The notes beneath the pieces were generated by a model. That model did no database searches and was not told the DNA's origin. It saw only the letters and a program-made list of their open reading frames with translations. From assembly GCA_900547465.1 (NCBI GenBank), contig URHJ01000031.1:1-8834 (forward strand): 8,834 nucleotides of DNA, written 5' to 3'. Origin of the DNA: an uncultured Mycoplasmatota bacterium. GTDB lineage: Bacteria > Bacillota_I > Bacilli_A > RF39 > UBA660. Both the position numbers and the translations under genes were made by a program. Of the stretch, positions 1 to 6,190 are shown piece after piece (position 1 is the stretch's first letter; each line of letters starts with the position of its first letter).

Positions 1-12
1 AATATATTTTTC

Positions 13-40
13 AAAACAAAAAGAAGGATATTTCCTTCTT
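13..40 (-). terminator. Rho-independent terminator of murJ
   Basis: A perfect 8-bp inverted repeat (AAGAAGGA at 21-28 and TCCTTCTT at 33-40, 4-nt loop) starts 5 nt past the murJ stop codon. Read on the minus strand, the hairpin is followed by a T-rich tail (TTTGTTTT, 20 down to 13). This is the normal layout of an intrinsic terminator for the minus strand. There is no T-run on the other side, so it is not expected to stop plus-strand transcription. Confidence 0.85.
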
Positions 41-45
41 ATATA

Positions 46-1710
46 TTATTGTGAAACCTTTTTGTTTTTCCTTTTAAATTTTTGTAATAATTTTTCTCCA
101 AAGATTTTATCAATTGAATTTGTTTTGTACATGTAGAAGAAATAAATTATCATTCCTACTAATGTGTATATAATTACAATTGGGATATTTATAAATCTAT
201 TTGTTGAAGCAATTGGAACAATTAATTTTAAAAGTAGTAATCCTATTACCATTAAAACAGTACCACATAGGGTGTTTATAAATTGCTTTATTGTTTCTTC
301 ATAATTTACACCACATAATTTATGTAGGGCAACTAAACATATCATTAAAGATAATGTGTAGCCAATTATTGAAGCTAGAATAGAGCCATAATATGCAGGT
401 AGTCCTAGATGATATAACTCTTTAATTAAGCTTACATTTATTAATGATTTTAAAACTAATCCTGAGAATAAACTTAGAAAAACAACCTTATAATATTTCA
501 ATACTTGAGTAATTGTTATTGCGGTTGTGAATAAAGCTGTAATTAGTGCTACAAAAACATAAAATGTTAAAACTGATGGTCCAAATTTGCTAGCTCCATA
601 AAAAATTGTATAGACTGGTTTTGCTAAAAAACTTAATCCTACTGTCATAGGAACAATCATAAATAAAAGCATTTGGAAACTTTGATTAATTTTTCTATGC
701 ACATCTTTTGTATTACCAACTACTGATGCTGCTGTTAAGTTTGGTGTTAAGCTAACAATCATACCTGTAGCAATTGAAATTATAATCATGTTGAATTTAG
801 CTCCCCAAGTTGATAAGATGCTCATTATACTTTCTGCAGTTTTTGTTCCATATATTGGACCTAGTGCTTTTACAACGGTTACTGTATCAACCATACTGTA
901 AAGAGATTTAAATATATCAATCATTATTAATGGGAATGCATAAATAGCAATCTTTTTTAAAATAGTTTTATTTGTTATTTTAGGTTCTTTTACCTTTAAC
1001 TCTTTTTCTTCAAATTTTTGTTTATTTTTATGTCTTTTTTCTATTAAGTAGAAATATGAAGCTAAGGAACCTACTGTTGCGCCAAAAACAGCAACACCTA
1101 CGGCTGTTGTTAAAGATAAGTTAAATATTTTTAGAGTTAGAAAGCTTCCTATTACTATTACTAATACTCTCATTACTTGTTCAAAAACTTGTGATATTGC
1201 TGTAGGAGTAATAAATTTATGTCCTTCAAAGTATCCTCTGTAAACACTTAGCACAGGAACAACTAAAATGGCAGTAGAGATAACTCTAATAACAAAGGTA
1301 ACATCTTCTATTGTATTTCCACCCTTTAGATCACCTAGAATTGCGACTGCTAGGGGTTTTGCAAAGATAAATAGAATTATAAAACAAATAATTCCTAGAG
1401 TTATAGAAATTTGTTTTCCTATTTTAAAGGCTCTTTGTTTAGCATCATAGTACCCTAGTGTTTGATATTCACTAATTAGTTTTGAAATTGCTAAGGGAAT
1501 ACCAGCTGATGATATTGCCATAAATACTAAATATATTGAATAAGCATATCCATATAAAGCTCCACCTTTTTCTCCTATAATAGAATAAAATGGTATAACG
1601 TATAAAATACCCAATATTTTTGTTATAACAATACCTAGGGTTGCTACAAAAGCACCTTGTACAAAGTTATTTTTTTTCATTATATTCTTATCTGTTCTCT
1701 TTTTTTTCAT
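46..1710 (-). CDS. murJ: MurJ/YtgP-type lipid II flippase (MOP superfamily)
   Basis: Integral membrane protein of 554 residues, predicted to flip lipid II, the undecaprenyl-linked peptidoglycan precursor, across the cytoplasmic membrane. What is seen: a short Lys-rich N-terminus, then many hydrophobic segments consistent with the about 14 helices of MOP-superfamily flippases. The segments GYAYSIYLVF (from about residue 54), YRGYFEG (about 157) and PTAISQVFEQVMRV (about 169-182) closely resemble what I recall of Bacillus YtgP. The length fits YtgP better than the shorter SpoVB, although SpoVB or a Wzx-like exporter are related alternatives. The start is chosen at 1710: GGAAG sits 7 nt upstream, and a promoter at 1738-1766 would begin the RNA near 1731. 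The in-frame ATG at 1728 would then be almost leaderless, with no Shine-Dalgarno. A third ATG lies at 1680. The gene has its own promoter and a terminator just past its stop, so it can be a single transcription unit. Confidence 0.88.
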   Translation of the reverse strand: MKKKRTDKNIMKKNNFVQGAFVATLGIVITKILGILYVIPFYSIIGEKGGALYGYAYSIYLVFMAISSAGIPLAISKLISEYQTLGYYDAKQRAFKIGKQISITLGIICFIILFIFAKPLAVAILGDLKGGNTIEDVTFVIRVISTAILVVPVLSVYRGYFEGHKFITPTAISQVFEQVMRVLVIVIGSFLTLKIFNLSLTTAVGVAVFGATVGSLASYFYLIEKRHKNKQKFEEKELKVKEPKITNKTILKKIAIYAFPLIMIDIFKSLYSMVDTVTVVKALGPIYGTKTAESIMSILSTWGAKFNMIIISIATGMIVSLTPNLTAASVVGNTKDVHRKINQSFQMLLFMIVPMTVGLSFLAKPVYTIFYGASKFGPSVLTFYVFVALITALFTTAITITQVLKYYKVVFLSLFSGLVLKSLINVSLIKELYHLGLPAYYGSILASIIGYTLSLMICLVALHKLCGVNYEETIKQFINTLCGTVLMVIGLLLLKLIVPIASTNRFINIPIVIIYTLVGMIIYFFYMYKTNSIDKIFGEKLLQKFKRKNKKVSQ

Positions 1711-1737
1711 TTTTGCACTTCCAATCATATGTATATT

Positions 1738-1766
1738 ATCATATCACAAATAAGAATTTTTTTAAA
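1738..1766 (-). promoter_or_regulatory. Predicted sigma-A promoter of murJ
   Basis: On the minus strand, TTTAAA (1761-1766; 4 of 6 to TTGACA) is separated by 17 nt from TATGAT (1738-1743; 5 of 6 to TATAAT). The -10 is preceded by TGA, giving an extended -10 (TGnTATGAT). Transcription would start near 1731, just downstream of the 567-residue protein gene. This favours the murJ start at 1710. Confidence 0.55.
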
Positions 1767-1775
1767 TGTTTGGTA

Positions 1776-3479
1776 TTATTTTTTTACAGTCGGTTGTGCC
1801 TCATTTACTTCTGATTTTTCTGAAAACATTTCGTTTATTTCTTCATTTTTACTTTTTATTTTATGAAATTGATATCTTGCATATAATCTATCTCTTTGGT
1901 AAAGAAAATGATCTTGTTTATAATTTGGATTTTGCTTATATTCATCTGAAAAATTATCATATAATGGATCTAGTATATTTTCTATTTTTTCAAATCTAGT
2001 TTTCATAAGATCAATGTTATTATTTAATTCTTGTTCTGTAACATTTGGATTTGATATATAATTATTTCCTTTTGATTTTGCTGATGAATAATTATGAGAT
2101 GAGGTTGCATAGTAATTATATTGATCTGATAATGCATGCATTATACTATAAATATTCTTTCTGCTTAACGTTGAAAAGTCTATTTTTTCTAGTTCATTGT
2201 TATCTATTAATGTATTAATTGTTGATGTGTAAATATTTGCATTATCTTGTTTATTTCTTTTATTAAAACTTCCCTTTTCTATTAGTATTTGTTCTAATGA
2301 TTTTATATTTCCATCTAATTTATAAATGGATTGAAGTTGGGGATATCTATTTAATATTTCAGGGTGATTTTTTACTATTTTTCCCATTTCTCTATGTTTA
2401 AAATCTTCTGCTCTTTCTATCTTTTGATTACTATCTTTTCTCATTTCAACTATTTTTTTGTAAATTTGTTCATCTTTTTTTACTAACAATTCTTGAATTT
2501 GGGCAGTTGTTGCATACTTTCTTAGATATTTAACAGCATGACTGTAACCTGCTAATTCTGCATTTATTTCTCCAGATTCAAAATAGTAATTAGTCTTATA
2601 GTAATCATATCGGTCAGTAGTTAGATAATTTCTTAATACTATATCTGTTAAACATTGTAATGTTTCTTCATTTCTGACGCCTTTTTCTATACTATCTCTT
2701 TGATTTATATGTCTTACTTCATGGCAAATAGTATGGATAAACATACCTATATTTTCTTTTTCATTAATTGCTTGTAATCCATATTCTTGATTAATTGTAG
2801 CTCTTAGACTGATTGCTACTCCTTTTGTTTTTGATTCTAGTTTTGAACTAGTTCCTACTTTATATTTACTTAGATGGCAATATCCTTCTATTCCGTATTC
2901 TTTTAATTCTTGATCTGCTATAAACTGGGTAATAAAATTTACATCTTTATATCCATAGCTTCCTTCTTCTGTTATGATATCATGCATCATTTTATCTTGC
3001 ATTTTTACTATTTCTTTATCTCTAGTACCAATATTTGCAGACAAATAATCTAATAAAAATTCTCTTTCTTCTTTCGTAACTTTTTCTTTCCCTTTTTGGA
3101 ATATCTCTTTACTTTTTTTCGCTATAGCATTTTTTCTTTGTTGTAGAGCATCATAGGTGTTTCCACTCATAACTAAAGTAAGTTTTTCTTTTGGCAATCT
3201 TAAAACTGAATTTCTAAAAATATAAGTCATGTCTTGTCTTATTGTCTTATTAAAGGCATTTTTGTAGTTTTCCAATTCATCTTCTTGCATTGATTTGGAT
3301 AAGATTTGATTCATTACATAGTCATCTATGGCTATTTGGATATTATCTATTTCTTGATTTGCATCATTTATTCCCTCTCTTGCTTGATATGCTATATCAT
3401 ATATTTTTTCTAATTTTTCCCTATCATTTAGAATTGATTTTATATACTCTTCTCCATAAATATCCACTATTTTTTTCAT
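1776..3479 (-). CDS. Uncharacterised protein with HExxH zinc-metallopeptidase signature
   Basis: A 567-residue protein that I do not recognise as a named family. It has no signal peptide and no membrane segment, and is highly charged, so it is probably cytoplasmic. Residues 1-160 are helical and Lys/Glu-rich. In the middle, HEVRH (253-257) sits in a hydrophobic-HExxH context (MFIHTICHEVRHINQ). About 47 residues later comes GEINAELAG, with E304 or E308 placed as the third zinc ligand of a gluzincin-type site (E304-x-x-A). The C-terminal 200 residues are Asn/Tyr/Lys-rich, with short helical stretches and a polar tail. A zinc-dependent peptidase is therefore the leading inference; substrate and pathway are unknown. 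The RBS is weak (AGGGA, 4 nt from the ATG). The gene begins 30 nt after the Cse60-like gene and is probably co-transcribed with it. I see no hairpin between its end and the murJ promoter, so some read-through into murJ is possible. Confidence 0.8.
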   Translation of the reverse strand: MKKIVDIYGEEYIKSILNDREKLEKIYDIAYQAREGINDANQEIDNIQIAIDDYVMNQILSKSMQEDELENYKNAFNKTIRQDMTYIFRNSVLRLPKEKLTLVMSGNTYDALQQRKNAIAKKSKEIFQKGKEKVTKEEREFLLDYLSANIGTRDKEIVKMQDKMMHDIITEEGSYGYKDVNFITQFIADQELKEYGIEGYCHLSKYKVGTSSKLESKTKGVAISLRATINQEYGLQAINEKENIGMFIHTICHEVRHINQRDSIEKGVRNEETLQCLTDIVLRNYLTTDRYDYYKTNYYFESGEINAELAGYSHAVKYLRKYATTAQIQELLVKKDEQIYKKIVEMRKDSNQKIERAEDFKHREMGKIVKNHPEILNRYPQLQSIYKLDGNIKSLEQILIEKGSFNKRNKQDNANIYTSTINTLIDNNELEKIDFSTLSRKNIYSIMHALSDQYNYYATSSHNYSSAKSKGNNYISNPNVTEQELNNNIDLMKTRFEKIENILDPLYDNFSDEYKQNPNYKQDHFLYQRDRLYARYQFHKIKSKNEEINEMFSEKSEVNEAQPTVKK

Positions 3480-3509
3480 ACTATCCCTACTTTTCGTTTT
3501 ATTTTTATA

Positions 3510-3680
3510 TTAATAATATATAACCATAGCTGAGAAGCAAAATATTTGTTCTTCCCCAAACATTGAACAACTTACTTGATATTTTATATCCATTATTTCT
3601 TTATCTGTTTCTTCTAAAAAATCATTTACAGCTTTTTCTAAATCTTTTTCGTCTTCTTCATCAAACATTTTTATTTTCAT
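3510..3680 (-). CDS. cse60: Small Cse60-like protein (Spore_Cse60 / DUF2758 type)
   Basis: A 56-residue acidic soluble protein. The pattern is KIKMFDEEDEKDLEKAVNDF at the N-terminus, then IDIKYQVS and QIFCFSAMVIYY. It matches my recollection of the Cse60 family, named after a mother-cell (sigma-E) sporulation gene of Bacillus subtilis but also found in Firmicutes generally. Its biochemical role is unknown. I chose the start at 3680 because GGTGAT, complementary to the 3' end of 16S rRNA, lies 3 nt upstream. That GGTGAT is the distal part of GGAGGTGAT, so the register is normal. An upstream in-frame ATG at 3716 would add 12 residues but overlaps the DnaA-box-like motif and has no RBS. The gene lies 64 nt after thyX and 30 nt before the metallopeptidase-like gene, so these three may share a transcript. 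Its presence does not prove that the organism sporulates. Confidence 0.65.
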   Translation of the reverse strand: MKIKMFDEEDEKDLEKAVNDFLEETDKEIMDIKYQVSCSMFGEEQIFCFSAMVIYY

Positions 3681-3695
3681 TTTATCACCATTACT

Positions 3696-3701
3696 ATTAT
3701 A
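3696..3701 (-). promoter_or_regulatory. Candidate -10 element upstream of the Cse60-like gene
   Basis: A perfect TATAAT on the minus strand lies 15 nt before the chosen ATG. No good -35 exists at 16-18 nt (CAATTT at 17 nt). Instead the region is occupied by a perfect DnaA-box 9-mer ending 7 nt upstream of the -10. The site may be activator-dependent, weak, or simply an A+T-rich coincidence. Confidence 0.3.
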
Positions 3702-3708
3702 AAAAATG

Positions 3709-3729
3709 TTATCCACAAAAATTGTTGAA
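3709..3729 (+). promoter_or_regulatory. Bipartite motif copy A: perfect DnaA-box 9-mer plus TGTTGAA
   Basis: TTATCCACA (3709-3717), identical to the consensus DnaA box, is followed after 5 nt by TGTTGAA (3723-3729). The site lies in the 64-nt gap between thyX and the Cse60-like gene. It shares 18 of 21 positions with the copy at 6129-6149, and all three differences are transitions. Binding by DnaA or another regulator is inference. Confidence 0.45.
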
Positions 3730-3744
3730 TATTTGGTAATTATA

Positions 3745-5157
3745 TTATTTTACTAATTTTTTTACTACTCCTCTATTTTTACAACTATCTTTTCCTTCTG
3801 GACAATAGTTTAAAACATCACATGTCGCACCTAAAGTTGTTCCAATTAATGGGTTAACTTCCTTAACCTTGTCTTTCATCTCATTAGCAATATTTCTTAT
3901 TTCCCATTGAGCTTTATTACAACATCTCATTCTACTAATCCATTCTAGAGTTCTTGCATTCATTGATGTTTCTATATTACATGCATTTCCTGATAAATAG
4001 AAATAAACTAGATCTTCATCTCTTATACCTTTGTTTTTATATTCTGTCACTTTTTCATTATTTTCTCTAAAAATTTCTTTATATTCTTTTTCGTGATCAT
4101 TTTTTATACTATCTGGCATAATATAATTTTCCATATTCCATAATGGTACAAAGTCTGGTACAAGCAAAGAATGCATTCTATGTCTTGTTATATGTGTTAA
4201 AACTGCTAAAGAGATTGGCATTTCAAATGAATATAATACCTGTTCCAATTCTCTTTGATTCTTACTATGTAGAAGAGATGAAAACATTTTTTCTTTGATT
4301 TTACTATCATCTTTTTCTAACTCTTTTAATATTTTTTTAGCCTTAGTATAACTTACTTGGTATCTATTCATCAAAATACTGCATAAGACCTTGTCGTCTG
4401 CATCTTTATTATAGTCAATCAAATGAGTTTTATCTAATAATTTATCATCAATTTGTAACTTATCATCTAAATAAGTAAATTTATCTTCATAATAATCTTT
4501 GGTGCTTTCTTCTTCTAAAGCATTAAGTAAGTATGGGCAATTTTCTTTTAGTATATTTTTTAAGTTTTCACCTAATTCTTTTGCTTCATCAATTTGTGAA
4601 ATTTTTCCATTTAAAAGGTCTGATGTAATTCTAAATAGTTCATTAGCATCACATCCCATAATGATATTACTGTGATATGAGTATGGAAGGATATATCTAC
4701 AATCTTCTATGGGTAGACCTTCATCTACTAGTTTTCCATATTTAGTAAATAGTTTTTGCATATACTCTTTATAATCGTGTTGGACTTCTTTATTATTTTT
4801 TAAAATATCTCCATTAACTTTTTTAAACTCTGGTACATAAAAACCAACATTTCTAAAGTCTACATTTCTTCTTGATTTTATAGTAAATGATGTTAGTCTG
4901 TATTCTATTAGTGTCTGTTCTAAAATAGGTGTTACATCCTCTAGGGCAAGAACCATATAGTCATGTTCTGCTATTGATCTATGACCATATCCAATTACTG
5001 CCTTAGCAAGTTTTAAATTCTTTTCATAGTCTAATCTACTATCATATACTTCTGTAACTGTTCCGTCACTTCTAGAAAGGATACCTGCAGCAGCTACTTT
5101 TTGAAGCCTTTTTTCTATTTCTTCTTTTTCATTTGATCCTAATAATACTATATTCAT
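3745..5157 (-). CDS. thyX: Flavin-dependent thymidylate synthase, tandem two-domain ThyX
   Basis: Makes dTMP from dUMP using methylene-tetrahydrofolate, FAD and NADPH in the cytoplasm. At 470 residues it is about twice a usual ThyX, and two ThyX-like units can be traced. Unit 1 (about 1-215) keeps the FAD-binding type motif GHRSIAEH (58-65), followed by EYR-x2-S-x4-S-x-R (85-97), where family members have RHR-x2-S-x4-S-x-R. Unit 2 (about 260-470) keeps RHR (325-327), NARTL (400-404), R411 (in the position of the essential dUMP-contacting Arg) and AQWEIR (416-421). It lacks the GHxSxxEH motif (KNQRELEQ there) and has Asp335 instead of the second Ser of the RHR signature. The tail has C446, C452 (in CPEGK) and C459. 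The RBS is AGGAGG, 6 nt from the ATG. A terminator lies upstream, so it needs its own promoter. No terminator is seen before the Cse60-like gene. Confidence 0.88.
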   Translation of the reverse strand: MNIVLLGSNEKEEIEKRLQKVAAAGILSRSDGTVTEVYDSRLDYEKNLKLAKAVIGYGHRSIAEHDYMVLALEDVTPILEQTLIEYRLTSFTIKSRRNVDFRNVGFYVPEFKKVNGDILKNNKEVQHDYKEYMQKLFTKYGKLVDEGLPIEDCRYILPYSYHSNIIMGCDANELFRITSDLLNGKISQIDEAKELGENLKNILKENCPYLLNALEEESTKDYYEDKFTYLDDKLQIDDKLLDKTHLIDYNKDADDKVLCSILMNRYQVSYTKAKKILKELEKDDSKIKEKMFSSLLHSKNQRELEQVLYSFEMPISLAVLTHITRHRMHSLLVPDFVPLWNMENYIMPDSIKNDHEKEYKEIFRENNEKVTEYKNKGIRDEDLVYFYLSGNACNIETSMNARTLEWISRMRCCNKAQWEIRNIANEMKDKVKEVNPLIGTTLGATCDVLNYCPEGKDSCKNRGVVKKLVK

Positions 5158-5163
5158 ACTAAA

Positions 5164-5169
5164 CCTCCT
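5164..5169 (-). promoter_or_regulatory. Consensus ribosome binding site of thyX
   Basis: AGGAGG on the minus strand lies 6 nt before the ATG at 5157. This is the strongest RBS in the window and fixes the thyX start. Confidence 0.85.
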
Positions 5170-5185
5170 GTATCTTATTACTATA

Positions 5186-5213
5186 ATTATATAACAAATG
5201 ATAATATTATTAA
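5186..5213 (-). promoter_or_regulatory. Candidate thyX promoter
   Basis: A perfect TATAAT (5186-5191, minus strand) lies about 17 nt upstream of the AGGAGG. The best -35 is TTAATA (5208-5213; 4 of 6 to TTGACA) at 16-nt spacing. A promoter is expected here because an intrinsic terminator sits immediately upstream. The A+T-rich context makes the exact position uncertain. Confidence 0.4.
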
Positions 5214-5234
5214 AGATACTTTACATTTTATAAC

Positions 5235-5259
5235 AAAAAAGAGAGTTATTATTACTCTC
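5235..5259 (-). terminator. Rho-independent terminator of the 265-residue protein gene
   Basis: GAGAGT (5241-5246) and ACTCTC (5254-5259) form a 6-bp stem with a 7-nt loop, followed on the minus strand by six T (5240 down to 5235). TAACA (5231-5235) and TGTTA (5263-5267) could extend it as an outer stem. It starts 19 nt past the stop codon and insulates the gene from thyX. Confidence 0.75.
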
Positions 5260-5277
5260 CTCTGTTATATAATAATT

Positions 5278-6075
5278 TTATCTTTGTACTTTTTTTCTTT
5301 CTTTGATCTTTTGCTTCACATTATTTGTATCTTTATAATCAATACTCATAATATCATCTAGCTTCTTCATATTTAAACCAGAGTTATATTCTTTGTTAAA
5401 CATTTTCATAAAACGTTTAGCCCTGATATAACCATGTTCAGGTAATGATGAATATAACATTTTTTGCATTGTCATTTCTAAAACTTTGTTTCTTATGGCT
5501 ACGGAATTTTTATGATTTGTGATAGCTCGTTCTAATTCACTATAATCTATATTAGTTTCTTGACCAAAATACCTTCCTAAAAGATCCTCGACTCTAGTTA
5601 TTCCATCTATATTTTCTAAAAAAACATCAGACTTTAAGTTTTCTAGTTCAAAAGGATCAATTCTCCCATCACTCTCAACTCTAATCGTCGAGTAATCATT
5701 CCCAAAGAATTCCCTAGGTTTTTTTAGGGTTAAATATGTTGGATATTCACATTCTAGAAAGCGCACTTCAGCATAAGTCAATCTATATTTTAATTGTTCA
5801 ATATCGAGTTTTTTAGCTATTTTCGAACAGTTATGAAAAACTTCTTTTTTCGTACCATCAGGATACATAGATGCATTAAACATTTCCTCAGGATATTTAA
5901 ATTCAAAAAACATTGCTAATTTATCAATAAGATTCTGAATTTCATTTAAATCTAGAGCTGGATAATAACCTTCTTTTAATTTTTCTTCATAGTATTTAAT
6001 AAATTCAGTATTTTGTTCTACTATATATTCCTTATTATCATATTTTTCAAAATTTTCCCATTCTAATCCAGTCAT
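5278..6075 (-). CDS. Conserved-looking soluble protein of unknown function
   Basis: A 265-residue protein that I do not recognise. It is acidic to neutral and rich in Glu, Lys, Tyr and Asn, with no signal peptide or membrane segment, so it is probably cytoplasmic. Residues 1-110 look helical. The stretch 100-170 has a YAEVRFLECEYP segment followed by SDGRIDPFELENLK (135-148) and NIDGITRVEDLLGRYF (155-170). The region 175-245 is helical, and the last 15 residues are strongly basic (KQKIKERKKVQR). No catalytic motif is evident. The start is set at 6075 because AAAGGAG sits 8 nt upstream. An in-frame upstream ATG at 6138 would add 21 residues but lies upstream of the predicted transcription start. 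The gene stands alone: leuS terminator and promoter before it, terminator after it. Three copies of the TTNTCCACA-N5-TGTTRAA motif lie within about 160 nt around its promoter, suggesting dedicated regulation (inference). Confidence 0.75.
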   Translation of the reverse strand: MTGLEWENFEKYDNKEYIVEQNTEFIKYYEEKLKEGYYPALDLNEIQNLIDKLAMFFEFKYPEEMFNASMYPDGTKKEVFHNCSKIAKKLDIEQLKYRLTYAEVRFLECEYPTYLTLKKPREFFGNDYSTIRVESDGRIDPFELENLKSDVFLENIDGITRVEDLLGRYFGQETNIDYSELERAITNHKNSVAIRNKVLEMTMQKMLYSSLPEHGYIRAKRFMKMFNKEYNSGLNMKKLDDIMSIDYKDTNNVKQKIKERKKVQR

Positions 6076-6106
6076 AATAATGTCTCCTTTTTGATTATTA
6101 ATTTTT

Positions 6107-6135
6107 ATTATAATTAATATAAAATATATTGTCCA
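6107..6135 (-). promoter_or_regulatory. Near-consensus sigma-A promoter of the 265-residue protein gene
   Basis: On the minus strand, TGGACA (6130-6135; 5 of 6 to TTGACA) is separated by exactly 17 nt from TATAAT (6107-6112; 6 of 6). Transcription would start near 6100, leaving a leader of about 25 nt with a strong RBS. The -35 lies inside motif copy B (6129-6149), so a protein bound there would be expected to block RNA polymerase. Confidence 0.7.
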
Positions 6136-6149
6136 CAAAAACTGTTAAA
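6129..6149 (+). promoter_or_regulatory. Bipartite motif copy B, overlapping the -35
   Basis: TTGTCCACA (6129-6137) is followed after 5 nt by TGTTAAA (6143-6149). It covers the -35 of the promoter at 6107-6135 and ends in the T-run of the leuS terminator. It is one mismatch from the DnaA-box consensus. The position suggests an operator, but this is inference. Confidence 0.4.
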
Positions 6150-6179
6150 AAAAAATGTGGAATGCTATTTTCCACATTT
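6147..6179 (-). terminator. Rho-independent terminator of leuS
   Basis: A perfect 10-bp inverted repeat (AAATGTGGAA at 6153-6162 and TTCCACATTT at 6170-6179, 7-nt loop) begins 11 nt past the leuS stop. On the minus strand it runs into an uninterrupted T tract (down to 6147). This is the strongest terminator in the window. One stem arm coincides with motif copy C. Confidence 0.88.
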
Positions 6180-6188
6180 CCTGTTGAA
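6168..6188 (+). promoter_or_regulatory. Bipartite motif copy C, between leuS stop and terminator
   Basis: TTTTCCACA (6168-6176), which fits the relaxed DnaA box TTWTNCACA, is followed after 5 nt by TGTTGAA (6182-6188). It sits directly after the leuS stop codon and shares bases with the terminator stem, so part of its conservation could be explained by the hairpin. Confidence 0.35.
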
Positions 6189-6190
6189 AA

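Noticed and set aside
265..292. ACCACA-N5-TGTTTAT, a partial look-alike of the bipartite motif
   Set aside because: The first half has three mismatches and the second half does not fit TGTTRAA; it lies in murJ coding sequence.
1268..1999. Plus-strand open frames at 1268-1450, 1657-1866 and 1766-1999
   Set aside because: They run antisense to murJ and to the metallopeptidase-like gene, have no convincing RBS, and their Phe/Ile/Tyr-rich or Ser/Val-rich composition is what the complement of Lys-rich coding sequence gives.
3290..3523. Plus-strand frame of 77 codons
   Set aside because: It is antisense to the N-terminal coding part of the 567-residue protein; its hydrophobic look (runs of Leu, Phe, Tyr) is a by-product of complementing Glu/Lys/Asn codons, and there is no RBS.
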